The notes: generated by a model not told the origin, from the sequence alone. A DNA stretch of 8,278 nt from Syntrophomonas sp. UBA1368 (GCA_002305965.1 DBRM01000071.1:41661-49938); one strand, 5' to 3'. Numbered from the stretch's first letter, positions 1 to 6,996 are shown. Numbers and translations are program-made.

Positions 1-105
1 ACCAAGATTTATGCTTTTGGCTATCGGTTCGGCTGTGAAATATCCCAGTAAAATAATTGTTATAGCGATCGCAATTACTGCCACGATACTAGGTTGTCTT
101 TGCAC
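1..105 (-). CDS. secD: Protein translocase subunit SecD, N-terminal fragment (runs off the left edge)
   Basis: Only the first 35 codons are present. The start is GTG at 103-105, set by a strong AAGGAGG at 114-120, 8 bases upstream. The peptide begins MQRQPSIVAVIAIAIT, continues with one hydrophobic helix (about residues 6-22), and ends in SINLG. That is where SecD proteins enter their conserved LGLDLQGG segment, just after the first membrane helix. SecD partners SecF in the inner membrane and uses the proton motive force to help preproteins leave the Sec channel. The identification rests on this short N-terminus and on the yajC gene two genes upstream, a classic yajC-secD-secF arrangement. 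The remaining several hundred residues lie outside the window, so integrity cannot be judged. Confidence 0.8.
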   Translation of the reverse strand, partial: MQRQPSIVAVIAIAITIILLGYFTAEPIAKSINLG

Positions 106-149
106 TGATTGATCCTCCTTCCAACAATTAATCTATTATCAATTATCTA

Positions 150-809
150 TTATAAAAGCTTGACCCCATTGATCATCAGCTGAAATTCACAGCCTAAAAA
201 TTTGGCCGCTCTGCTGCATAATAACATCCGGTGCAAAAATATTTCAAAATATTCCATAACCGGGCAAATATCAGTATCGATGGAAATTTCAAGCATAATT
301 ATTTTCTTTTCTTCATCGATATTAAGAATCGAAGAATCCACTGCATAATTTACCCGATCATGAATATCAAAATTAGCGACATCCGGATTTCTCACGCGGT
401 TACGATGAACATGGGACTTATCCGCCAGAATCAGAGCTGCTGCCACCTCACTGATGGGATGTCCGCTGCCTTCGTCGTGATTTCCGATGGCTGCAGTAAT
501 GATCGCAATATCACTTGCCGGCATGCCCATTCTTTTCAGTATCTCCATGGCGATCAGCGCACCGCTTTGGCTATGGCCCTCGCGATTGATTACATTTCCC
601 AGGTCATGCAAATAACCTGCGATTTCTGCCAGATCACATAGTTTTTTATCATAACCCAGTTTGTGAAGAATCTCAGCGGACAATTGGCTCACGATTGCCA
701 GATGGATTCTTCCGTGATCCGTAAACCCAATCATCTCCAAATGTTTATTACCTCTGGCTATTAAATCGGTAATTAACTTATTGGACTTGATCTCTGACAG
801 GGTTACCAT
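150..809 (-). CDS. HD-domain metal-dependent phosphohydrolase family protein
   Basis: This 219-residue soluble protein carries the metal-binding signature of the HD superfamily in the expected order: H32/H36 (DHGRIH), the H68-D69 doublet (YLHDLGN), H79 (GHSQSG), H111-D112 (IGNHDE) and D130 (LADKSH). The full set suggests an active phosphohydrolase with a divalent metal centre. The substrate, which could be a nucleotide, a cyclic dinucleotide or something else, cannot be read from the sequence. The C-terminal 70 residues, including the stretch IIMLEISIDTDICP, look like a small extra domain that I do not recognise. The ATG overlaps the yajC stop codon by one base (TAATG), which suggests translational coupling. 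The only upstream Shine-Dalgarno-like match, GAGG, is about 13 bases away and weak. The gene sits between yajC and secD. Confidence 0.85.
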   Translation of the reverse strand: MVTLSEIKSNKLITDLIARGNKHLEMIGFTDHGRIHLAIVSQLSAEILHKLGYDKKLCDLAEIAGYLHDLGNVINREGHSQSGALIAMEILKRMGMPASDIAIITAAIGNHDEGSGHPISEVAAALILADKSHVHRNRVRNPDVANFDIHDRVNYAVDSSILNIDEEKKIIMLEISIDTDICPVMEYFEIFLHRMLLCSRAAKFLGCEFQLMINGVKLL

Positions 810-1078
810 TAGTTTACTTTGTCCTCATAGGCAATTGCCTTTTTGATAAACTCAACTTCAGTATTCTCACTTACTCTTAAAATAACAGTATCTTCTTTCA
901 CCCGTACGACTTCACCGCGCATTCCGCCTATTGTCGTTACCTTCATTCCTTTTTTCAATTCTGATAAAAAATTACCATGCTGTTTTTCTTGTTTCTTGCG
1001 GGGCATAATGATAAAGAAATAGAATATCGCGATAAAAACCCCGAAATAAAGCACCAAAGTAATCCATTCATTATTCAT
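809..1078 (-). CDS. yajC: Preprotein translocase subunit YajC
   Basis: This 89-residue protein is the normal size for YajC. One N-terminal membrane helix (about residues 6-25) ends in the family's MP-R-KKQ-K turn (MPRKKQEK, 25-32). The conserved cytoplasmic segment follows, GMKVTTIGGMRGEV at 44-57, and then a small beta-rich tail. YajC is an accessory subunit that associates with SecDF and the SecYEG channel. The start is ATG at 1076-1078, about 10 bases after AAGGAG. An ATG four bases further upstream leads to a stop after three codons and is not used. The neighbours are tgt 70 bases upstream and the HD-domain gene overlapping the stop. A tgt-yajC-secD order is common across bacteria. Confidence 0.95.
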   Translation of the reverse strand: MNNEWITLVLYFGVFIAIFYFFIIMPRKKQEKQHGNFLSELKKGMKVTTIGGMRGEVVRVKEDTVILRVSENTEVEFIKKAIAYEDKVN

Positions 1079-1148
1079 TCATTCACAACTCCTTATTTTT
1101 GTTTAAACTTTATTTAGTTTCGCTATTGACCCACAAAATCCTTTTTTA

Positions 1149-2255
1149 TTAAATCTGGTAATACTCCATAAATCTGTTGTAATATCCAGAGAAATCTTCT
1201 TCCTGGATGGCCTTTCTTATATTTTCCATTAATTTAGCCAAAAAATACACATTATGATAGCTTAAGAGCCTCAAAGCCAAAATCTCTCCTGCTTTTAGCA
1301 AATGTCTTATATACGCACGGCTGTAATGATTACACACATAGCAGTTACAGTCAGTATCAATAGGAGAAAAGTCCTCTGCAAAAGCAGCATTTCTGACTGT
1401 TATCTTGCCCCTTCTTGTATAAGCTGTGCCATGTCTGGCTAATCTGGTGGGCAGGACACAATCAAACATATCCACCCCCCTGCGTACACCTTCCAGCAAA
1501 TCTTCCGGAGTACCCACGCCCATTAAATACCGCGGTTTATCAAGGGGCAGCAGTGTATGAGTCAAATCAAGCATATGATACATTTCTTCCTTACTCTCTC
1601 CAACGCTCAGCCCGCCGATGGCATAACCCGGGAAATCCATTTCTACCAGATCTTTTGCGCTCCTTTGCCGTAAATCAGGAAAAACATTGCCCTGGATGAT
1701 ACCAAATAAAGCCTGATCATGCCGGCAGTGTACTTCTTTACATCTCCGTGCCCATTGTGTGGTTCTTTTTACTGCTGTTTCCGCTTCTTCATAAGTACAG
1801 GGATAAGGTGCACATTCATCGAAACACATGGCTATGTCAGCACCCAGCTTTTGTTCTACTTCCATTACTTTTTCAGGGGTCAGAAAATGTTTGGAACCAT
1901 CGATATGCGAATTGAAATAAACTCCTTCGTCCGTAATTTTTCTGAGTTTGCTTAAACTAAATATCTGAAATCCGCCGCTGTCAGTTAAAATGTTGTTTTG
2001 CCAATTCATAAAGCTGTGCAGTCCGCCCGCTTTATCGATCAGATTTTCACCCGGCCGCAGATACAAATGATACGTGTTACTCAGGATAATTTTGATATCC
2101 ATTTCGTATAGATCCTCAGGGGTAAGGGTCTTAACCGTCGCCTGGGTCCCAACCGGCATAAAGACTGGGGTATCAATGGTTCCGTGGGTCAATGTAAGCT
2201 GTCCCAGCCTGGCTGAACTATTAGCATCCTGTTTCAGGATTTTAAACTGCAGCAT
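1149..2255 (-). CDS. tgt: tRNA-guanine(34) transglycosylase (queuine tRNA-ribosyltransferase)
   Basis: Tgt exchanges guanine at the wobble position of GUN-anticodon tRNAs (Asp, Asn, His, Tyr) for the queuosine precursor preQ1. At 368 residues it is full length for the bacterial enzyme. Visible residues, by family equivalence, are the general acid/base D92 in TDSGGFQ, the nucleophile D265 in DMFDCVLPTR, and the zinc ligands C303, C305, C308 and H334. The spacing of these matches the Zymomonas enzyme with a constant offset of 15. The pocket loop GGLSVGE (214-220) has V218 where eukaryotic queuine-using enzymes have glycine, which fits preQ1 as substrate (inference). The ATG is preceded by AGGAGGT with 9 bases of spacing. 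queA lies 30 bases upstream. Confidence 0.97.
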   Translation of the reverse strand: MLQFKILKQDANSSARLGQLTLTHGTIDTPVFMPVGTQATVKTLTPEDLYEMDIKIILSNTYHLYLRPGENLIDKAGGLHSFMNWQNNILTDSGGFQIFSLSKLRKITDEGVYFNSHIDGSKHFLTPEKVMEVEQKLGADIAMCFDECAPYPCTYEEAETAVKRTTQWARRCKEVHCRHDQALFGIIQGNVFPDLRQRSAKDLVEMDFPGYAIGGLSVGESKEEMYHMLDLTHTLLPLDKPRYLMGVGTPEDLLEGVRRGVDMFDCVLPTRLARHGTAYTRRGKITVRNAAFAEDFSPIDTDCNCYVCNHYSRAYIRHLLKAGEILALRLLSYHNVYFLAKLMENIRKAIQEEDFSGYYNRFMEYYQI

Positions 2256-2285
2256 TTAAAAAAGACCTCCTGCTCGTGCCTCATC

Positions 2286-3335
2286 TTATTTAATAAACAT
2301 GGCATCCCCATAACTGAAGAATCGATAACGCTGATCCACCGCATGGCGATATGCTGCCATGGTATTTTCCTGACCGGCAAAGGCTGAAACCAGCATAATA
2401 AGTGATGATCTGGGCAGATGGAAGTTGGTGATCAGCCCATCTATGGCTTTAAAGGTATAACCCGGGTAAATAAATTTATTCGTTTCACCGCTGGCGGCAG
2501 AAAAACCACAATCCTCATTATATACTGTTTCGAGGGTTCTTACCACCGTTGTTCCAACTGCTATGATTTTCTTGTGGTTGCTTCTGGTTTGATTCAGCAA
2601 ATCGGCTGCTTGCCGGTCAAATTCATACACTTCGAAGTGCATTTTATGGTCCCTGATATCCTGTGTTTTCACCGGCCGGAAGGTACCGATCCCCACATGC
2701 AGAACCAGGTACACGATATGAATGCCTTTACTCACTAATTGATCCAGCAGCTGGTCGGTAAAATGCAACCCTGCTGTTGGTGCGGCTACCGAGCCGTCAT
2801 TTTTTGCGTATACGGTCTGGTAACACTCCTGATCCATTATTTCATCGGGCCGGTCGATATAAGGCGGCAGAGGGATATGCCCATGACGGCACAAAAACTC
2901 ATTTTCGTCCTTACAATTACAGATTCTCACCATTCGTCCGCCGGCTGTGTCAGTTTCCTCCAGAATCTCAATATATTCATCAGCAGATTCAAATCTTACG
3001 ATCTTACCCGGCGGAAGTCTGCGGGCGGGCTTTACCAAAGCCTCCCACTCCCCTCCTCTTTTCCTCAGCAGGAAGATCTCTGCCCTGGCTCCTGAATCCC
3101 TAAATCCAACCAATCGTGCAGGTATGACCCGGGTTTTGTTCAGTACCAGAGTATCACCGGTTTCCAAATACTCAATAAGGTTTGAAAACACTTGATCTTC
3201 CATGCCGCCACTGCTGCGGTCCAACACCAGTAACCGGGAAGAATCCCGGGGAGTAACCGGGTATTGGGCAATCAGTTCGGCAGGGAGGTCATAAGAATAG
3301 CTGTCTATATCATAAATTTTTTGGTCATCCGACAT
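2286..3335 (-). CDS. queA: S-adenosylmethionine:tRNA ribosyltransferase-isomerase
   Basis: QueA transfers and rearranges the ribosyl group of S-adenosylmethionine onto preQ1 in tRNA, giving epoxyqueuosine. At 349 residues it is of normal length and shows the family's landmarks: YDLPAELIAQYPVTPRDSSRLL near the N-terminus (residues 15-36), LNKTRVIPARL (65-75), GSVAAPTAGLHFT (181-193) and HVGIGTFRPVK (213-223). The start is ATG at 3333-3335. Its Shine-Dalgarno AGGAGA lies inside the last codons of the preceding DUF2905 gene, and the intergenic gap is only 2 bases. tgt follows 30 bases downstream, so two consecutive enzymes of the pathway are adjacent. Confidence 0.97.
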   Translation of the reverse strand: MSDDQKIYDIDSYSYDLPAELIAQYPVTPRDSSRLLVLDRSSGGMEDQVFSNLIEYLETGDTLVLNKTRVIPARLVGFRDSGARAEIFLLRKRGGEWEALVKPARRLPPGKIVRFESADEYIEILEETDTAGGRMVRICNCKDENEFLCRHGHIPLPPYIDRPDEIMDQECYQTVYAKNDGSVAAPTAGLHFTDQLLDQLVSKGIHIVYLVLHVGIGTFRPVKTQDIRDHKMHFEVYEFDRQAADLLNQTRSNHKKIIAVGTTVVRTLETVYNEDCGFSAASGETNKFIYPGYTFKAIDGLITNFHLPRSSLIMLVSAFAGQENTMAAYRHAVDQRYRFFSYGDAMFIK

Positions 3336-3337
3336 GT

Positions 3338-3562
3338 TTATCTCCTGCTGATGAAATTAAAAAGAACGGTCAACAAAATACTGATTATAATAGCTGTAGT
3401 GACGGGAAAATAAAAGGTGAAATTTTCTTTTTGGATCAGGATATCCCCTGGTAATCTGAAACCATGAAAACCATATTTCGAAAAAAGCAGCATGACAGCG
3501 CCAACGATGATCAATAAAATACCCAGGGCAATAACTATTTTGGCAAGTCCGCTATATTGCAT
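3338..3562 (-). CDS. DUF2905 family small membrane protein
   Basis: This 74-residue protein has two predicted membrane helices (about residues 7-27 and 51-70) joined by a short loop holding the family's signature, GFHGFRLPGDI (31-41). The function of DUF2905 proteins is unknown. The family is often found near ruvB and queA in Firmicutes and some other bacteria, as here, but I see nothing in the sequence that ties it to either pathway. It starts with ATG six bases after the queH stop, with a modest AAAGGT upstream. It ends Ser-Arg-Arg-stop in codons that also supply the queA ribosome binding site, so the two genes are probably translationally coupled. Confidence 0.85.
   Translation of the reverse strand: MQYSGLAKIVIALGILLIIVGAVMLLFSKYGFHGFRLPGDILIQKENFTFYFPVTTAIIISILLTVLFNFISRR
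3341..3346 (-). promoter_or_regulatory. Ribosome binding site of queA, embedded in the end of the DUF2905 gene
   Basis: AGGAGA lies 5 bases before the queA ATG. It is formed by the two final arginine codons (AGG AGA) of the upstream gene, followed directly by its TAA stop. Confidence 0.8.
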
Positions 3563-3568
3563 AAGTTA

Positions 3569-4120
3569 CTAACCTTTCACCTTTTTTTGTTTAGGCCGGT
3601 AGCGTTCATATTCGCTGTATAAACAGCCGCAGTACTGCTGACGGTATAATTCCATTTCTTTGGCTCTGACGCCGGTTTCGCGGAAACCCTCCCGAAAATC
3701 AAAATACAGGAAAGGCACTTCATACTTGGCCGCCATTGCTTCTGCCGCCTCAATAATCATCTCATGCTTCTGGTATTTGCTGACCAGCAAAGTAGTGGTA
3801 AAATAATCGAATTTCCCCTTCCTGGCATAGCGGGCTGTCTGTTCCAGCCTCATGGTATAACAATAGAAACAGCGATTATTTTCCCTGAAAGAAACATTTT
3901 GAAAATAGCTGGCCGGATCATAGTCATTTTCATAAATCACATTTAAATCAGATATCTCAGCAAACTTTTCCAGGCTTGCTTTTCTGTTATTATATTCAGT
4001 AAAGGGATGAATATTAGGATTATAAAAAAAGCCGGTAACCTGGTACCCTTTTTCCCGCAAAACCGGAACCGGATAGGTAGCACAAGGGCCGCAGCAGATA
4101 TGCAGCAATACTTTGCTCAT
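3569..4120 (-). CDS. queH: Epoxyqueuosine reductase QueH
   Basis: QueH (formerly DUF208) reduces epoxyqueuosine in tRNA to queuosine, the last step of the pathway. It is the cobalamin-independent, non-homologous alternative to QueG. The 183-residue protein has all the family's cysteine motifs: C9, C10 and C13 in HICCGPC, C84 and C87 in NRCFYCYTMRLEQTA, and C164 and C166 in YCGCLYSEYER. These are expected to hold a [4Fe-4S] cluster and further metal or redox sites (family knowledge). FTTTLLVSKYQKH (107-119) is also typical. The start is ATG at 4118-4120, with AGGAG 12 bases upstream, which is rather far. A nearer ATG five bases upstream hits a stop after two codons. Its place between ruvB and DUF2905-queA-tgt brings all three late queuosine enzymes together. 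Confidence 0.93.
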   Translation of the reverse strand: MSKVLLHICCGPCATYPVPVLREKGYQVTGFFYNPNIHPFTEYNNRKASLEKFAEISDLNVIYENDYDPASYFQNVSFRENNRCFYCYTMRLEQTARYARKGKFDYFTTTLLVSKYQKHEMIIEAAEAMAAKYEVPFLYFDFREGFRETGVRAKEMELYRQQYCGCLYSEYERYRPKQKKVKG

Positions 4121-4173
4121 CTCATTTTTTCACTCCTGCTTTGTTCATGTATATATATTTACCCATTCTTTGC

Positions 4174-5205
4174 TTATGTTTCAAAATTCAAGTCTGGCTG
4201 TGCGGTGCCGGCAACGGTATAACCCAGATGTTTATAGGCTCTTTCCGTGGCGACCCTGCCCCGGGGTGTTTTTTGGATCATACCCATTTTCAATAAATAC
4301 GGCTCATAAACATCACTGATGGTATCAGTTTCCTCTGAAACTGAAGCGGCCAGTGTTTCAAGTCCTACCGGCCCTCCGGCAAATTTTCCAATAATTGATT
4401 CCAGGATCATTATATCCAAATTATCCAGGCCTAAATGATCGATTTCCATCATTTCCAGCGCCAGTAACGCCAGTTCCTCATCAATTTTCCCCTGCCCCTT
4501 AATCAATGCATAATCTGCCACCCGACGCAGCAATCTGTTTGCCACTCTGGGGGTGCCGCGGCTGCGCCGGGCAATTTCATAAGCTCCCTGGGTGTCGATT
4601 GCAATTTTTAATATTCGGGCAGCCCGGTTGATAATGGTTGCCAGCTCTTCAATACCATAAAAATCAAGCCGGCAGTTTATGCCAAAACGGTCTCTTAGAG
4701 GAGAACTCAGCAAACCAGGACGTGTAGTTGCCCCGATCAATGTAAAAGGGGGAAGATCAAGCCTCAAGGTTCGGGCAGCCGGCCCTTTCCCGATGACAAT
4801 ATCGATCACGAAGTCTTCCATAGCGGGATACATGATTTCTTCCACGCTTCTGTTCAAGCGATGGATCTCATCAATGAATAAGATCTCTCCCGGTTCCAGA
4901 TTGGTCATTATCGCTGCCAGATCTCCCGGCCTTTCAATGGCGGGGCCCGACGTTTTCCGAATAGGTTTCCCAATTTCATTGGCCACGATGTTGGCCAGGG
5001 TGGTTTTACCCAATCCAGGAGGTCCGCTTAATAAAACATGATCAAGACTTTCCGCCCTTTCCCGGGCAGCAGCAATAAAAATAGCGATATTTTCCTTAAC
5101 CTTGTCCTGCCCTATGTAATCCGCCAGATTTATCGGCCTAATGTTTACATCAAGATTCTCTTCATCTGATAAAGCTTGTCCCGAAATGACCCTATTATCC
5201 TGCAA
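4174..5205 (-). CDS. ruvB: Holliday junction branch migration ATPase RuvB
   Basis: RuvB is the hexameric AAA+ motor that pulls DNA through the RuvA-bound Holliday junction. This 343-residue protein has the conserved entry motif DYIGQ (29-33), Walker A GPPGLGKT (61-68, K67), Walker B LFIDEIHRL (108-116), and sensor 1 GATTRPG (157-163). SPLRDRFG (167-174) contains the arginine-finger region. A C-terminal winged-helix domain ends near TPRGRVAT and YKHLGY. The start is TTG at 5203-5205. I chose it because AGGAGG sits 8 bases upstream and the N-terminal length fits the family. The gap to ruvA is 5 bases. The gap to queH is 53 bases and holds only an AT-rich stretch with no clear terminator. Confidence 0.98.
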   Translation of the reverse strand: MQDNRVISGQALSDEENLDVNIRPINLADYIGQDKVKENIAIFIAAARERAESLDHVLLSGPPGLGKTTLANIVANEIGKPIRKTSGPAIERPGDLAAIMTNLEPGEILFIDEIHRLNRSVEEIMYPAMEDFVIDIVIGKGPAARTLRLDLPPFTLIGATTRPGLLSSPLRDRFGINCRLDFYGIEELATIINRAARILKIAIDTQGAYEIARRSRGTPRVANRLLRRVADYALIKGQGKIDEELALLALEMMEIDHLGLDNLDIMILESIIGKFAGGPVGLETLAASVSEETDTISDVYEPYLLKMGMIQKTPRGRVATERAYKHLGYTVAGTAQPDLNFET

Positions 5206-5210
5206 ATTCT

Positions 5211-5798
5211 TTACCTCCTGCTAAGAATTTGTAAAACCAATTTGATATTTTCTTCTGTAGTGCCATGAAGACGATTGTTTTTCTGTAAGTCAGAAACCAC
5301 TGGTATGATCTCATTTCTCTTAAATCCCATCACTTCCAGCGCTTCAATTACATCTCCCAGTTGTGGTGCCCCTGCTTCAATATCAACCTTAAAAGTATCT
5401 CCCAGTTTATCTTTTAGTTCAAAGATTAATCGCTGGGCAGTTTTTTTCCCAATCCCGGGGATAGCTGTCAGGGTTTTCTCATCCTGACTCAGCACCGCTG
5501 ATAAAAATGCTTCCGGTTTCACGGTGTCCAGCACATTCAAAGCATTCCGGGCACCGATACCCGATACTCCCAGCAGTTTCTTAAATAAACTCAATTCTGA
5601 ATGATCTATAAAACCGTATAGTTTAAACTCATTATCCAGCACTTGTAAATGGGTATAAAGCATGACAGTTTCACCGATGGGCGGCAGCTCACCAATCAGG
5701 GAAGGATAAATGTTGACGATATAGCCAATGCCATTGCAATCCAGCCAAACACTATCATCGCTGATCTGAAATAATTTTCCCCTTACAAAACCAATCAT
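5211..5798 (-). CDS. ruvA: Holliday junction branch migration protein RuvA
   Basis: RuvA is the tetrameric protein that binds the four-way junction and recruits RuvB. At 195 residues it is of normal length. Domain I is an OB-fold opening with MIGFVRGKL. Domain II has two helix-hairpin-helix motifs, GVSGIGARNALNVL (77-90) and IPGIGKKTAQRLIFELK (113-129). The C-terminal domain III (about 148-195) would contact RuvB. The ATG overlaps the ruvC stop by four bases (ATGA), which implies coupled translation. AAAGGTGG lies just upstream inside the ruvC end. The last codons double as the ruvB ribosome binding site. Confidence 0.97.
   Translation of the reverse strand: MIGFVRGKLFQISDDSVWLDCNGIGYIVNIYPSLIGELPPIGETVMLYTHLQVLDNEFKLYGFIDHSELSLFKKLLGVSGIGARNALNVLDTVKPEAFLSAVLSQDEKTLTAIPGIGKKTAQRLIFELKDKLGDTFKVDIEAGAPQLGDVIEALEVMGFKRNEIIPVVSDLQKNNRLHGTTEENIKLVLQILSRR
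5214..5219 (-). promoter_or_regulatory. Ribosome binding site of ruvB, embedded in the end of ruvA
   Basis: A perfect AGGAGG is made by the last two arginine codons of ruvA and is followed by the TAA stop. The TTG start of ruvB is 8 bases further on. This site decides in favour of the TTG start. Confidence 0.88.
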
Positions 5799-6295
5799 TT
5801 TAAACCACCTTTATAGATTTTGGCCATCCGGCATGAATGGACATGACATATGGCAATGGCCAAAGCATCTGCGGCATCATCCGGTTTAGGCAGTGTGTCC
5901 ATATGTAAAATCGACTGGACCATGATTTGTACTTGTTTTTTATCCGCTTTTCCATAACCAACCACTGATTGTTTCACCTGCAGCGGAGTATACTCAGCTA
6001 TTTCCAGCCCTGCTTTGGCTGCAGTCATCATAATCACACCCCGGCTTTGAGCAACAGTAATAACCGTTTTGGCATTTTTAAAATAATAAATTTGCTCAAT
6101 CGCTGCTACATCAGGCTTATAAATGGTTATGATTTCGTTGATCTGATCACAGATCTGGCACAAACGGTCGGACATTGCCGCATTGGCTTCAGTAGTAACA
6201 GTTCCGTAACGAACCAATTCAATACGGCTGTTAACTGCTTCTATCAGGCCAAATCCCGTAGTTGCCGTTCCCGGATCAATACCTAATACTAACAC
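5795..6295 (-). CDS. ruvC: Crossover junction endodeoxyribonuclease RuvC
   Basis: RuvC is the dimeric, metal-dependent nuclease that cuts Holliday junctions symmetrically. The 166-residue protein opens with LVLGIDPGTATTGFG and keeps the four acidic catalytic residues of the family: D7, E67 (AAIEQIYY), D140 and D143 (in DDAADALAIAICH). The start is GTG at 6293-6295, 7 bases after AAAGAGGT (6302-6309). This is the first gene of the minus-strand array. The bofC-like gene upstream ends in its own terminator, so ruvC probably has its own promoter. The presence of RuvC argues for Clostridia rather than Bacilli, which lack this gene and use RecU. Confidence 0.97.
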   Translation of the reverse strand: MLVLGIDPGTATTGFGLIEAVNSRIELVRYGTVTTEANAAMSDRLCQICDQINEIITIYKPDVAAIEQIYYFKNAKTVITVAQSRGVIMMTAAKAGLEIAEYTPLQVKQSVVGYGKADKKQVQIMVQSILHMDTLPKPDDAADALAIAICHVHSCRMAKIYKGGLK

Positions 6296-6322
6296 CTTAT
6301 GACCTCTTTCAATGAATGAATC

Positions 6323-6352
6323 AATAAATTAATCTTACTGTAAATTAGTCAA
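6323..6352 (-). promoter_or_regulatory. Possible sigma-A-type promoter for the ruvC operon
   Basis: On the minus strand, TTGACT (6347-6352) is a five-of-six match to the -35 consensus. It is followed after 18 bases by TTTATT (6323-6328), a four-of-six -10 match. It lies between the terminator of the upstream gene and the ruvC ribosome binding site, where a promoter is expected. The -10 is poor and the region is AT-rich, so chance matches are likely. Confidence 0.3.
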
Positions 6353-6368
6353 AATCTCTATAATTAGC

Positions 6369-6403
6369 CAAAATAAAATGGCAGAGCATTTCTTCTCTGC
6401 CAT
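6369..6403 (-). terminator. Intrinsic terminator after the bofC-like gene
   Basis: A perfect 9-bp inverted repeat, ATGGCAGAG (6378-6386) and CTCTGCCAT (6395-6403), encloses an 8-base loop. Read on the minus strand it is followed by a T-rich run (TTTTATTTT). It starts about 20 bases past the bofC-like stop codon and separates that gene from ruvC. Confidence 0.85.
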
Positions 6404-6423
6404 GAATATTACCGGTTTGTATT

Positions 6424-6996
6424 CTACAGATATTCATCCAAATTTTCTAGAGCATCATTTAAACGCTCCATATTTTCAAATTCATACTCACCCTTTTCTA
6501 TGGCGTTTCTAACCTGTTCAGGAAGCGAGTCGATCTTGATTTCGGTAACGCGCATCAGAACATCCTCATCACGATTCGGCCCTTTATATACCGCAACTCT
6601 TCCCTTATATTCCTTCAGCCGGCATTTTTCTTTGTCAACCGTACACCAATCGTTTATTTTATGTTTTATGGACAAGGTATTGCCTTGATAAGATAATTGG
6701 TAGCCGTTCTTCACAGTATATTGCTTTTTCAGTTCCTCGGGGCTTTTACCGATCAAGGCAGCCTGGTCGTCAAAGGGAGCAATAATTACATGTCCGCATT
6801 TACTGAACTGTTGTTCATATATAACGCCATCGTCATATTTGATCAGATTGGCTTCCATATTTTGCACAACCGCTTTTTCAGTACTCTCTGCCTTTTTCAA
6901 TTCAAGGTTACTGTATAGATTAGCCAAATAAGCTCCCAGGGCCAGGCTCAGCATTAAAAAAATGAGCAGGATACCTGGAATCAAACGATTTTTCAC
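6424..6996 (-). CDS. bofC: BofC-family protein (BofC C-terminal domain), membrane-anchored
   Basis: In Bacillus, BofC acts in the space between forespore and mother cell to restrain the SpoIVB protease that triggers sigma-K processing. This 190-residue protein starts with a signal-anchor helix (about 5-27). It then shows features I associate with the BofC C-terminal family: SKCGHVI (65-71), LIGKSPEELKKQY (81-93), cysteines C118 and C125, LKEYKGRVAVYKG (127-139), LPEQVRNAIEKG (158-169) and an acidic tail. I chose GTG at 6994-6996 because GAGGTGAT lies just upstream. A TTG six codons earlier would extend it but lacks a site. The Clostridia relatives differ from the Bacillus protein at the N-terminus, so the exact role is inferred. 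It has its own terminator. Confidence 0.75.
   Translation of the reverse strand: MKNRLIPGILLIFLMLSLALGAYLANLYSNLELKKAESTEKAVVQNMEANLIKYDDGVIYEQQFSKCGHVIIAPFDDQAALIGKSPEELKKQYTVKNGYQLSYQGNTLSIKHKINDWCTVDKEKCRLKEYKGRVAVYKGPNRDEDVLMRVTEIKIDSLPEQVRNAIEKGEYEFENMERLNDALENLDEYL

Noticed and set aside
231..641. Plus-strand open frame of 136 codons
   Set aside because: It lies entirely antisense to the HD-domain gene, which has conserved motifs, and its translation shows no family features.
1079..1148. Possible scfA-type small peptide gene or terminator between tgt and yajC
   Set aside because: The gap is only 70 bases, has no cysteine-rich frame, and offers only a weak 5-bp A/T stem without a T-run.
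1415..3195. Several plus-strand open frames opposite tgt and queA
   Set aside because: All are antisense to well-identified genes, overlap each other in different frames, and show no conserved motifs.
4121..4173. TA-rich run between ruvB and queH as a promoter or terminator
   Set aside because: It has no hairpin with a T-tract and no matched -35. It is simply AT-rich spacer carrying the queH ribosome site.
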